DNA of 51,236 bases from Deltaproteobacteria bacterium. Its GTDB lineage: Bacteria; Desulfobacterota; Desulfobulbia; Desulfobulbales; Desulfurivibrionaceae. The notes under the pieces are model-generated. The model saw nothing but the letters and a program-made list of their open reading frames with translations, did no database searches and was not told the origin of the DNA. Shown one piece after another: positions 25,453 to 34,758 of the stretch. The stretch covers positions 1 to 51,236 of the forward strand of contig JAPLJG010000096.1 of the NCBI GenBank assembly GCA_026388735.1, in the 5' to 3' direction. Position 1 is the stretch's first letter; each line of letters begins with the position of its first letter. The position numbers and the translations under genes are program-made.

Positions 25453-26922
25453 TTACTTCGATGTGGTAACAGTCTGACCCAGCAACTCGAGAAGCCGCTG
25501 ATGGATGTTATCAAACCCGCCATTGGACATGATGACCACCACGTCGCCCTCGCAAGCGCTGCCATCAAGATAGGAAAGGACCTCTTCGGTTGTGGAAAAA
25601 TACCCGGCAGAGAGGCCGCGGCTGGCCAGATCGCCAACCAACTGGTAGGAGGAAAACTGTTCGGCAGCCGGGATATTGGTAAGAGGAGCAGGCTCACGCA
25701 CCAAGACCTCTGCTGCGGCGTCAAAGGCAGAGGCATAAGCCTCCTGAAAAACCTTACGCCTGCTGGAGTTTGTTCTAGGTTCAAAAACAGCCACCAAGCG
25801 GCGTCCGGCATAGGCCGCAGCCAGAGCAGCCAAGGTTTCCCGGACTGCGGTTGGGTGGTGGGCAAAATCATCGATCACCGTCACCCCGCGCACCACGCCC
25901 CGAACCTCCTGCCGCCGCCGCACCCCTTGAAATTTCCGCAGGCCCTGGGCAACGTCCTGCCGGGCAAAACCCAGGATATCAAGGACCGCGATCACGGCCA
26001 GGGCATTCAAGGCATTGTGCCGACCAGGCAGGACATTTTCAAAGCCGCCAAAGGGGACGCCATTCTTGCTCACTTGAAACAAGGTGGATTCCGGACGGAC
26101 CAACAGATCAGTCACCCGCCAGTCACAGCCTTCGGAACATCCGTAGCCAACCACCGTACACCTAGCCCCCTGGCAAACCTCGCGGACAACCGGGTCATCC
26201 CAACAGGCCACCAAAAAACCATCCGGGGGCATACTGGCAACGAGCTTGGCAAAGGAGGCCTTGATGGCGGCAAGATCGGCATAGATATCGGCGTGGTCAA
26301 ACTCGATGCTGGTCAGAATGGCAATCCGGGGCCGGTAATGGAGAAACTTCGGCCCCTTGTCGAAAAAAGCCGTGTCGTACTCATCGCCTTCGGCGACAAA
26401 GTATTTCCCTTCCGCCACATTGAAATTCCGACCAAAGGCCTGGACCAGACCGCCAATCATGAAACTCGGTTCCGCCCCGATCTCCCGGAGCAGACTGGCC
26501 AAAAGGGAGGAGGTTGTGGTCTTGCCGTGGGTTCCGGTAACCACCAGAGAGGTTTTGTCGCGGATAAAGAAATGGCTCAGGGCTTGGGGAAAGGAGACAT
26601 AGGGGATGGCGCGTTCGGCCAGAGCCAGGGCTTCCGGGTTGTCCCGCCGAATGACATTGCCGACCACCACCAGATCCGGACGCGGCTCAAGGTTGTTCGG
26701 GGAATACCCGGACTGAACGGCAATAGCCTGTCCGGCCAGAAAATCACTCATGGGGGGATAGACCTGCTGATCCGAACCGGTCACGGTGAATCCCGCGCTT
26801 TTCAGCATGCCAGCCAGAGCACCCACTCCGGTGCCGCAGATGCCCATGAGATGGATATGCCTGATGTTTTCAGGAAAGCGGTTGAGGGCAGGATCGAGGC
26901 CCACCGGGGAAACGGGCAGCAT
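25453..26922 (-). CDS. mpl: UDP-N-acetylmuramate:L-Ala-gamma-D-Glu-meso-DAP ligase
   Basis: Mpl, 489 residues, a Mur-ligase-family enzyme that reattaches recovered murein tripeptide to UDP-MurNAc during cell-wall recycling. The N-terminal nucleotide-sugar domain (IHLMGICGTGVGALAGML) is followed by the ATPase P-loop VTGTHGKTTTSSL. Next come the Mur signatures EGDEYDTAFFDK, TSIEFDHADIY and GRHNALNALAV, then the C-terminal domain with DDFAHHPTAVRETL, which favours Mpl over MurC. The ATG overlaps the stop of the 59-residue gene (TGATG). Confidence 0.93.
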   Translation of the reverse strand: MLPVSPVGLDPALNRFPENIRHIHLMGICGTGVGALAGMLKSAGFTVTGSDQQVYPPMSDFLAGQAIAVQSGYSPNNLEPRPDLVVVGNVIRRDNPEALALAERAIPYVSFPQALSHFFIRDKTSLVVTGTHGKTTTSSLLASLLREIGAEPSFMIGGLVQAFGRNFNVAEGKYFVAEGDEYDTAFFDKGPKFLHYRPRIAILTSIEFDHADIYADLAAIKASFAKLVASMPPDGFLVACWDDPVVREVCQGARCTVVGYGCSEGCDWRVTDLLVRPESTLFQVSKNGVPFGGFENVLPGRHNALNALAVIAVLDILGFARQDVAQGLRKFQGVRRRQEVRGVVRGVTVIDDFAHHPTAVRETLAALAAAYAGRRLVAVFEPRTNSSRRKVFQEAYASAFDAAAEVLVREPAPLTNIPAAEQFSSYQLVGDLASRGLSAGYFSTTEEVLSYLDGSACEGDVVVIMSNGGFDNIHQRLLELLGQTVTTSK

Positions 26923-27101
26923 CAGGACCGGACCGTGTCCCGCACCGATTGATAGATGGCGCGGAACGTCTCGTCAAAATTGCCCGGCGCAAGCCGACCC
27001 ACCTCGATGAACTTCACCACGATCTCTTTAGAAACCTTGAGGATGGCATCTTCGGAAACAGGCTTCAGAGCAAGCTCGGGAGTTTTAGCTGAATGACTCA
27101 T
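26922..27101 (-). CDS. small conserved protein upstream of mpl (unknown function)
   Basis: A 59-residue protein starting at the ATG at 27101 (MSHSAKTPE). The last 45 residues form a likely helical unit with KVSKEIVVKFIEVGRL and FDETFRAIYQSVRDTV. I recall short proteins of this pattern in other delta-proteobacteria but know no function. No signal peptide, membrane helix or metal site is visible. Its stop overlaps the mpl start, so it is probably translated with mpl. An open frame continues upstream to 27170 but runs into the tRNA-Ala terminator. Confidence 0.7.
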   Translation of the reverse strand: MSHSAKTPELALKPVSEDAILKVSKEIVVKFIEVGRLAPGNFDETFRAIYQSVRDTVRS

Positions 27102-27138
27102 AAAATTCTCGGGAAAAGAAGCGCTCGAAAAAGGCAAG

Positions 27139-27191
27139 AAAAAACCTCTGCCATACACGAAGAAGGCCAATTCTTAAGGCTGGCAGAGGTT
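27139..27191 (-). terminator. intrinsic terminator downstream of tRNA-Ala
   Basis: Minus strand AACCTCTGCCA (27181-27191) pairs perfectly with TGGCAGAGGTT (27143-27153): 11 bp around a 27-base loop, followed by a T-tract (27139-27144). It ends the tRNA-Ala transcript about 40 bases before the start of the small gene ahead of mpl. Confidence 0.75.
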
Positions 27192-27201
27192 GACCCGTTG
27201 A

Positions 27202-28578
<1,377 letters not shown>

Positions 28579-28767
28579 AGTGGTGTGCACCAGACCTTCA
28601 CCTTGTTTTTTTGCATTGTCCCAAAATTTCAGGCGCACCTTTCCTCTCTTTAATTTTGAGAAAAATATGGCAGCAGACGTAACTGATCACCGGGGATGCA
28701 ACCAAGTCCAGCGCTGCATCCCCAACTGTCAGCGCTTCCCGACATACAACTATTTCCAGAGTCTGTG

Positions 28768-29601
28768 ATGAGGAAAAAAAACAAACGCGGCAGACAGATC
28801 AGACTCTTTCTTTTTTTCGGCCTTCTCCTGACTCTGTTCATTATTCTGATTGTCTCCACGGTGGGTCGCCAGGAATTTAACGCCCCCCACAAATTAGCCC
28901 TTGAAGTCATCGGTACAGCCCAATACGGCATTACCCGGTTAACCGGAAGTTTTAAAAATGGCTGGCATAACTATTCGACGCTGATCAACGTCCGAGAAGA
29001 AAATGCCCGCTTGCGGGAAGAGCTCCAGAAACACAAGGCCGTCAACAACGAATACCGGGAAGCCGTAGCCACCAATGTCCGGCTGGCAAAACTTCTTGAG
29101 ATGAAAGAAACCCTCCCGGCCCCCACCCTTACCGCCGAAATCATCGGGGTGGACCCTTCCCAGTGGTTCAAAACCATCATTATTGACCGGGGCAGCAGCG
29201 ATGGGGTCCAGGCCGGCATGCCAGCCGTAACGGTGGAAGGCGTTGTGGGACAGGTCACAAACACCTCCCCCCATTTTGCCAAAATTCTCCTGGCAACCGA
29301 CCCAAACAGCGCCCTTGACGGTCTGGTCCAGGAGACCAGGGTTCAAGGAATCATCAAGGGTGGAGGCGCCGGCTTCCACATGGAATATGTGCTCAAAAAC
29401 AACGAGGTGGCAAAAGGCGATAGAATCGTCACCTCCGGGATCGGCGGCGTTTTCCCTAAAGGCGTACCCATCGGCACGGTATCAAAGGTCGAAAGATCAG
29501 GCCGGGGAATGTTTCAGGAAATTGAGATAGCGCCCGCTGCGGATTTCTCCCAGCTGGAATATTTGATTATTGTCATGAAAAAGGATCCGCTGGCTAAATA
29601 A
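28768..29601 (+). CDS. mreC: rod shape-determining protein MreC
   Basis: MreC, 277 residues. A basic N-terminus and one membrane helix (about residues 11-30) are followed by a coiled coil (about 70-105, LINVREENARLREELQKH). Then come the two beta-domains with TAEIIGVDPSQWFKTIIIDRG, GMPAVTVEGVVGQV and FPKGVPIGTVSKVE. It links MreB to the cell-wall synthases. The ATG overlaps the stop of a short upstream ORF (TGATG, ORF 28580-28768) and has only a weak ribosome-binding site. The 189 bases between mreB and mreC hold nothing else I can name. Confidence 0.95.
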   Translation: MRKKNKRGRQIRLFLFFGLLLTLFIILIVSTVGRQEFNAPHKLALEVIGTAQYGITRLTGSFKNGWHNYSTLINVREENARLREELQKHKAVNNEYREAVATNVRLAKLLEMKETLPAPTLTAEIIGVDPSQWFKTIIIDRGSSDGVQAGMPAVTVEGVVGQVTNTSPHFAKILLATDPNSALDGLVQETRVQGIIKGGGAGFHMEYVLKNNEVAKGDRIVTSGIGGVFPKGVPIGTVSKVERSGRGMFQEIEIAPAADFSQLEYLIIVMKKDPLAK

Positions 29602-29741
29602 TGATGCGCACCCACCCAGAAAAGATGCCCTCCAAGCAAGATCCGGCGCGACGATCCACCGAGATATCACCCCGGCCCCAGGCGTTGGCCAGGCCATTGC
29701 TTTATACAATCCCAACCCAGACCCGCGCCCAATGGTTCTAA
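29601..29741 (+). CDS. possible 46-residue leader ORF between mreC and mreD
   Basis: An ATG that overlaps the mreC stop (TAATG at 29599-29603) opens a 46-codon frame of basic, Pro- and Arg-rich sequence (MMRTHPEKMPSKQ...RAQWF). Its TAA falls 10 bases past the first base of the mreD ATG. No family similarity is visible. It could serve only to carry ribosomes to mreD, which lacks a ribosome-binding site, or be chance. Confidence 0.3.
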   Translation: MMRTHPEKMPSKQDPARRSTEISPRPQALARPLLYTIPTQTRAQWF

Positions 29742-30271
29742 GTTTCCTTTTTCTCTCAGGGACCATCCTTCTCATCCTGCAGACCACGCTGCTCCATTCC
29801 TTGCCGGAATGGTTTGGGCGTCCCAACTTGCTGTTTTTGTTTATTGTTTTCCTTGGCACATACCTCGATCTCTATAAAGGCGCAATGCTGGCCCTGCTAT
29901 TTGGCCTGATCATGGATATCTTCTCCGGTGTTTTTCTTGGCCTCCACCCGGTGATCTACCTCGTGCTATTCTTCGTCCTCCAGGCCATTTCCAGGCACCT
30001 GGCCATCAATGAGTCGATTCACCAGATCCCGCTGGTTGCCTTGAGCTATCTTTTTACCGCCAGCAGTATTTTTATCTTCACCTCGATTCTGACGCCGGAG
30101 AACAGGCTGTACTGGGCCTGGGGAAGCGAAATTCTGCAAGTCCTTATTCTCTCGGTTATTTGTGTCCCTTTTTTCAATTTTTTCCATTGGCTCACCACGG
30201 TTTTTGACAGCAAGAATGCGAACAATCCGTTTCGCCGTGCAAAAACAGGAAACCGCTACCGGATGCAGTAA
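29732..30271 (+). CDS. mreD: rod shape-determining protein MreD
   Basis: MreD, 179 residues, an integral membrane protein with five or six helices. The start VLSFLFLSGTILLILQTTLL and RPNLLFLFIVFLG, then LDLYKGAMLALLFGLIMDI with FSGVFLGLHPVIYL, match the family (quoted in short pieces). The C-terminus becomes basic (RRAKTGNRYRM). No Shine-Dalgarno is visible; the start lies inside the end of the 46-codon ORF. 79 bases separate it from mrdA. Confidence 0.88.
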   Translation: MVLSFLFLSGTILLILQTTLLHSLPEWFGRPNLLFLFIVFLGTYLDLYKGAMLALLFGLIMDIFSGVFLGLHPVIYLVLFFVLQAISRHLAINESIHQIPLVALSYLFTASSIFIFTSILTPENRLYWAWGSEILQVLILSVICVPFFNFFHWLTTVFDSKNANNPFRRAKTGNRYRMQ

Positions 30272-30288
30272 GGATTCCCCACAAAAAT

Positions 30289-30360
30289 ATGTCGCTACGT
30301 CCCCTTACCAAAATAAACAAGATTGATCCCGCCGAGCTCAAGATATCGCCATGGCCGTAA
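30289..30360 (+). CDS. 23-codon ORF overlapping the mrdA start; possible frameshifted N-terminus
   Basis: The frame encodes MSLRPLTKINKIDPAELKI followed by SPWP and stops inside the beginning of mrdA (ATGGCCGTAA). KINKIDPAELKI is what I would expect for the short cytoplasmic tail of a delta-proteobacterial PBP2 just before its membrane helix. One missing base between about 30342 and 30352 would join it to mrdA. It is therefore either a detached N-terminus (frameshift or sequencing error) or a coupling leader. Confidence 0.45.
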   Translation: MSLRPLTKINKIDPAELKISPWP

Positions 30361-32174
30361 TTGTTTTTTTCGCGGCCATGCTCTTGGCCAGGCTCTGGTA
30401 TCTCCAGATATACCATGGCGATGATTTCGCAAAGCTTTCAGAGATCAACCGCATCCGCATCCAACAAATCGCCGCCCCGCGCGGCAATATCTTGGACCGA
30501 AACGGCGAGCCGATCATCACCAACCGCCCCCGTTTCAATGTGACCTGGAGCCGGGAAGATGCGCCCAATCCCGATGCGGTCATAAAAGATCTCGCCAAAA
30601 TCCTCAATGAAGATGTTTCTGTATTGTTGGACAGAATCCGGGCCGCCACCGAAAATCCCCGCTACATGCCCACCAGACTTAAAGAAGATATCGACTGGGA
30701 AACCCTCGTCACCATCGAGAACAAACACCTCTCGCTTCCCGGAGTCCGCATCGAGGTCATGCCTTCCCGGGACTACCTCTACGGTGACTTTGCCTCCCAT
30801 CTCGTCGGCTACCTCGCCGAGATAAGTCCGGCAGAACTGACAGAGAAACGGTACGCCAAGTACCAGAGCGGCGACCAGGTCGGCAAACAGGGCGTGGAAA
30901 AGATCTTCGAAGAGTACCTCAAGGGGGAAAAGGGCCGCAACTATTTGGAGGTTGACGTCCACGGCTTTGAACAGCGCCAGATGCAGTTGCAGGAACCTTT
31001 CCCAGGCAACGATCTGCACCTGACCCTCGACATCGAGCTGCAACGCGTTGCGGAAGAGGCCATGGGCGACAAGGCCGGAGCGGTGGTCGTCATGGAGGTG
31101 AACACCGGCAACCTGCTCGTCATGTGCAGCAGCCCCCCGCTGCATCTCCAAGAGTTTGTCGGCGGTATTTCCACCACTGCCTGGAACAAATTGCTCAACG
31201 ACCCGCTCAACCCCTTGCTCGACAAAACCATTCAGGGGCAGTATCCGCCCGGCTCCACCTTCAAGATCGTCACCGCCCTGGCCGCCATTTCCGAAGGGGT
31301 TATCACTCCCGACGCCACCTTCTTCTGCGGCGGTTCCCTGAATTTCGGCAACCGGAAGTACGGCTGCTGGAAGAAAGGCGGCCACGGGACCGTGGATTTT
31401 CACCGGGCCCTGGTCGAATCATGCGATGTCTATTTTTATTCGGTAGGGATGCGGCTGGGGGTCGATAATATTGCCAAGTACGCCCACAGCCTGGGTCTGG
31501 GCAAGAAAACCGGCATCGAGCTCGAACATGAAAAAGGCGGGATGATTCCTTCAACAACCTGGAAACAGGAACGCTACAAGGAAAAATGGCAGGAAGGGGA
31601 AACCCTCTCGGTCGCCATCGGTCAGGGCTATGTGCTGACCACCCCCTTGCAGCTCTGCCGGATGACCGCCGCCGTGGTCAACGGCGGCACCCTCTACCGA
31701 CCGCAAATGGTGCACCGCGTCACCGCGCCGGACGGCAAAACCCTGAAAACATTCAGCCCGATCAGCGATGGTAAGATCCTGGGTTCGGCGCACTCCCTTG
31801 CGCTCATCCAGGATGCCCTGGTCGGGGTGGTAAACTCACCGGGCGGCACCGCCAAGGTGGTAAAGCTCCCGGATGTCCTCATCGGCGGCAAGACCGGCAC
31901 CGCCCAGGTGGTACGTCTCGCCCAGAACGAAGGCTTGAGCGGGAACAACATCCCCTACAAATACCGAGACCATGCCTGGTTTACCTCGTTCGCCCCTGCG
32001 GAAAAACCGGAGATCGCCGTAACCGTACTGGTAGAGCATGGCCAGCACGGTGGCTCCGCAGCGGGCCCTGTCGCCAGGGCCGTATACAAGCGTTATTTTG
32101 AGCTTAAAAACGGCAAACAGGGAGGCTCAGCAGAACCGGCGCCATCCCTGCCCAAGGATGAAAAGGAAGAATAA
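30351..32174 (+). CDS. mrdA: penicillin-binding protein 2 (elongasome transpeptidase)
   Basis: PBP2, 607 residues, cross-links peptidoglycan during side-wall growth, partner of RodA. A single N-terminal membrane helix (AVIVFFAAMLLARLWYL) is followed by the dimerisation/pedestal domain (APRGNILDRNGEPI, SRDYLYGDFASHLVGY). The transpeptidase domain has the catalytic YPPGSTFKIV (SxxK), VESCDVYFYSVG (SxD) and GGKTGTAQV (KTG). The annotated ATG has no clear ribosome-binding site and begins abruptly at the membrane helix; the usual short cytoplasmic segment seems to lie in the preceding frame (30289-30360). Confidence 0.95.
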   Translation: MAVIVFFAAMLLARLWYLQIYHGDDFAKLSEINRIRIQQIAAPRGNILDRNGEPIITNRPRFNVTWSREDAPNPDAVIKDLAKILNEDVSVLLDRIRAATENPRYMPTRLKEDIDWETLVTIENKHLSLPGVRIEVMPSRDYLYGDFASHLVGYLAEISPAELTEKRYAKYQSGDQVGKQGVEKIFEEYLKGEKGRNYLEVDVHGFEQRQMQLQEPFPGNDLHLTLDIELQRVAEEAMGDKAGAVVVMEVNTGNLLVMCSSPPLHLQEFVGGISTTAWNKLLNDPLNPLLDKTIQGQYPPGSTFKIVTALAAISEGVITPDATFFCGGSLNFGNRKYGCWKKGGHGTVDFHRALVESCDVYFYSVGMRLGVDNIAKYAHSLGLGKKTGIELEHEKGGMIPSTTWKQERYKEKWQEGETLSVAIGQGYVLTTPLQLCRMTAAVVNGGTLYRPQMVHRVTAPDGKTLKTFSPISDGKILGSAHSLALIQDALVGVVNSPGGTAKVVKLPDVLIGGKTGTAQVVRLAQNEGLSGNNIPYKYRDHAWFTSFAPAEKPEIAVTVLVEHGQHGGSAAGPVARAVYKRYFELKNGKQGGSAEPAPSLPKDEKEE

Positions 32175-32175
32175 G

Positions 32176-33618
32176 ATGCTACGCTTTGACCGCCGCCTGC
32201 TGCTGAATGTCGATTGGGTCCTGATTGGGGCCGTGCTTGTTGTCGCCCTCATCGGCCTGGCCAATATTTACAGCTCAACCCATCTCTACAAGGAGACGGG
32301 CGCCCCGCTCTATCTCAAGGAACTCACCTACTACCTATTCGGCGCCGCTATCCTCCTACTCATCGTCAGCATCGACTACCGGGTTCTGCTCTCCCTGAAT
32401 TACCCGTTGTATGTGGGGATGATCCTCCTGCTGCTCTTCGCTTTGGTCTTTGGCAAAAACATTAGCGGTGCCCAGCGCTGGATCAATCTCGGCTTTTTCC
32501 GCCTGCAACCCTCAGAACCGGCCAAGCTCATCCTGGTCATTACCCTGGCCAGTTATTATTACCGCAAAGAGACAGGGAAGGGCTTCGGCTTGCTCGACTT
32601 GGCTGTCCCTGCCCTGCTGACCGGCCTGCCCTTTATTCTTATCGCCAAACAGCCCGATCTCGGCACCGGTCTTTTGCTGGGCTTCATCTTTATTTCCATG
32701 ACCCTGTTTGTCAAACTCCGCTGGACCACCCTGGCGACGCTTTTGTGCGGAGGGCTTTCCGTCATCCCCATCGCTTGGAAGTTCTTTCTTAAACCCTACC
32801 AGCGCCAGCGGGTTGAAACCTTTCTCAATCCGGAAAACGACCCCCTGGGCACGGGCTATCACATCATCCAGTCAAAAATTGCGGTGGGCAGCGGCTTGAT
32901 CTTCGGCAAGGGATATATGAAAGGAACTCAAGGCCAGCTGGATTTTTTACCGGAACGGCACACCGACTTCGCCTTTTCGGTATGGGCCGAGGAGTGGGGC
33001 TTTATGGGCTCTGCCCTTCTGGTGGTCTGCTATTTTTTCATGATCCTCTGGGGCCTGAACATCGCCATCTCCGCCAGGGATAAATTCGGGGTGCTGCTTG
33101 CCTTTGGCGTGGTCTCGCTCATTTTCTGGCAGGCGTTCATCAACCTGGCCATGGTCATGGGACTGATGCCCGTGGTGGGAGTGCCCCTGCCCCTCATCAG
33201 CTATGGTGGCTCCTCGCTGCTCACCAACCTGGCAGGCCTCGGCCTCCTGGAGACAAGGACACTCAGCCCCCGGATGAACTCCAGGTTGGTGTTCAAGGAA
33301 GCAGTACGCTCAAGCCGTAGTCCTAAAGACACGGCCAATTCGCGGTACTGGATGTCGATCTCATACAAGGTCTCCACGTGGTCGGAGACAAAGCTGATGG
33401 GCATCATGAGGATATTCCGGCAACCCTCGGCAGCCAGCCGCTCCAGCATCTCCGGGGTGGAGGGGGACAGCCACTCCACCGGCCCGCTGCGGCTCTGGAA
33501 GCACAATTCACCGGCCATGCCGGTGATCTTTTCCACGGCAGCGATGGTCTGCTTGATCTGCTCCAGATACGGATCGCCCTCCCGAATAAAGGAAACCGGC
33601 AGACTGTGCGCACTGTAG
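32176..33618 (+). CDS. rodA: RodA peptidoglycan glycosyltransferase with an aberrant C-terminus
   Basis: A SEDS-family glycosyltransferase; residues 1-358 match RodA: ISGAQRWINLGFFRLQPSEPAKL, KQPDLGTGLLLGFIF, ENDPLGTGYHIIQSKIAVGSG with the catalytic-region Asp, FLPERHTDFAFSVWAEEWGF and PLISYGGSS (pieces quoted from longer blocks). From residue 359 (position 33250) the frame becomes the antisense of hemH and runs 122 residues of Ser/Arg-rich sequence to a stop at 33618, for 480 residues in all. Normal RodA ends a few residues after GLGLL. The stop codon appears to have been lost by deletion. The start ATG is preceded by GGAAGAATAAG. Confidence 0.85.
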   Translation: MLRFDRRLLLNVDWVLIGAVLVVALIGLANIYSSTHLYKETGAPLYLKELTYYLFGAAILLLIVSIDYRVLLSLNYPLYVGMILLLLFALVFGKNISGAQRWINLGFFRLQPSEPAKLILVITLASYYYRKETGKGFGLLDLAVPALLTGLPFILIAKQPDLGTGLLLGFIFISMTLFVKLRWTTLATLLCGGLSVIPIAWKFFLKPYQRQRVETFLNPENDPLGTGYHIIQSKIAVGSGLIFGKGYMKGTQGQLDFLPERHTDFAFSVWAEEWGFMGSALLVVCYFFMILWGLNIAISARDKFGVLLAFGVVSLIFWQAFINLAMVMGLMPVVGVPLPLISYGGSSLLTNLAGLGLLETRTLSPRMNSRLVFKEAVRSSRSPKDTANSRYWMSISYKVSTWSETKLMGIMRIFRQPSAASRSSISGVEGDSHSTGPLRLWKHNSPAMPVIFSTAAMVCLICSRYGSPSRIKETGRLCAL

Positions 33619-34187
33619 ACCAGCTGCACCGGTTCTCCACTAAATCCCGCCATCCCCTCCCGAATGCTCTGCACCAGACACGCGACATACTCAGGTTGAT
33701 CCGGCCATTCCCGGACCTCGGCAAGCTCGAAGTCATGCCCCGATGCGGCAACAGCCTTGCGCAACTCATCCAGGGCTGAACCGGTGGTGGCGCGAGAATA
33801 ATGGGGGTACAGGGTCAGGGCCACAATCCGGCGGATCCCGGCCTGGGCAAATTCCGCCAGGGCAGCCTCCGCACCGGGCTGCCAGTAGCGCATGGCCATA
33901 CGCACCACGAAGCGGCCCTCAACGAGCAAGGCCGCTTGCAACGCTCGCCCCTGCTCACCGGTGATCCGCGCCAGAGGCGAGCCACCGCCGATCAGGCGGT
34001 AGGCCTCCCGGCTTTTCGGCGCCCGCTTGGCAGCGATCCTTCTGGCAATGAATTTCTGTAAGAATGGAAAGGGGGAAAGCCGGATGATCTCGCGGTCGGA
34101 GAAGAGGTTGACCAGAAATGGCTCCACATCGGCCAAGGTTTCAGGCCCGCCGAGATTGAGGAGAATAACGCCGACGGTTTCGCTCAT
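33201..34187 (-). CDS. hemH: ferrochelatase, 3' end overlapping rodA
   Basis: HemH, 328 residues, inserts iron into porphyrin. Conserved blocks are GVILLNLGGPE, LYPHYSRATTG, VYSAHSLPVSFI with the metal-site His, QSRSGPVEWLSP and SFVSDHVETLYEID with the catalytic His and Glu. Family similarity ends at FIRGLSVLV (about 33252); the last 16 residues are antisense to rodA. It overlaps the HD-domain gene upstream by 4 bases (ATGA). Protoheme versus coproheme specificity cannot be decided by eye. Confidence 0.93.
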   Translation of the reverse strand: MSETVGVILLNLGGPETLADVEPFLVNLFSDREIIRLSPFPFLQKFIARRIAAKRAPKSREAYRLIGGGSPLARITGEQGRALQAALLVEGRFVVRMAMRYWQPGAEAALAEFAQAGIRRIVALTLYPHYSRATTGSALDELRKAVAASGHDFELAEVREWPDQPEYVACLVQSIREGMAGFSGEPVQLVYSAHSLPVSFIREGDPYLEQIKQTIAAVEKITGMAGELCFQSRSGPVEWLSPSTPEMLERLAAEGCRNILMMPISFVSDHVETLYEIDIQYRELAVSLGLRLERTASLNTNLEFIRGLSVLVSRRPRPARLVSSEEPP

Positions 34188-34756
34188 GCCCCAAACGCCT
34201 CCAGCAGAAAGAAATCCCTATTCAGCCGCTCCCCCAGTTCCTCCGGGGAAAAATCAAGCTCGGCGAACAGCCGCGCTTCAATGGCATGGGCCTGGTCAAA
34301 GTTTTGCCGGATTCTGGCGTGGAGCCCCTCATCCCCGTTGCCGTAGCGGTGGATGATGTAATCGAGCCGCGCCTCAAGGGTGACGATTTCATCGTGGAGC
34401 ACCCGTTTGTCCGCGTAGTAGACGATTTCCTTTTCCGTGCAACGCTCCGGCGGACCGCCTTTCAGAACCACGTGTTCGGCCACGATTTCGGCCAGCTCAT
34501 CAAACCCATGCCGCAGGCAGATTTCCCGGCCCAGTTCATCGTGACGCAACTCCGTCTCAAGGCTGGCGGTCTTGGCAATATCATGCAGCAGGGCGCCGGT
34601 CACGATAAGCTCTTGGGAAAGGGTGCGACCGCCCCGCGCCAGCCCAGTACCGATGAGGCCTGCCACCCGACCGACCATCACGGAATGCTCCCGGATATTG
34701 GGCAGCATCGCATACTGCTCCATAAGCTGAAAACATTGGGCAATGGAGGGAATCAT
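34184..34756 (-). CDS. HD-domain phosphohydrolase
   Basis: A 190-residue HD-superfamily protein. Metal ligands are His in NIREHSVMV (about residue 24), the HD pair in GALLHDIAKT (about 57), His in AEHVVLKGG and Asp in VYYADKRV. The arrangement resembles the HDIG-type proteins often annotated as metal-dependent phosphohydrolases. It sits between hemE and hemH with 2- to 4-base spacing or overlap, so it is co-translated with heme genes. The substrate is unknown, and a direct heme role is only suggested by position. Confidence 0.85.
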   Translation of the reverse strand: MIPSIAQCFQLMEQYAMLPNIREHSVMVGRVAGLIGTGLARGGRTLSQELIVTGALLHDIAKTASLETELRHDELGREICLRHGFDELAEIVAEHVVLKGGPPERCTEKEIVYYADKRVLHDEIVTLEARLDYIIHRYGNGDEGLHARIRQNFDQAHAIEARLFAELDFSPEELGERLNRDFFLLEAFGA

Positions 34757-34758
34757 CC

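Noticed and set aside
25426-26952. Plus-strand open frame of 508 codons
   Set aside because: Complement of mpl with Gly/His-rich sequence and no recognisable motif.
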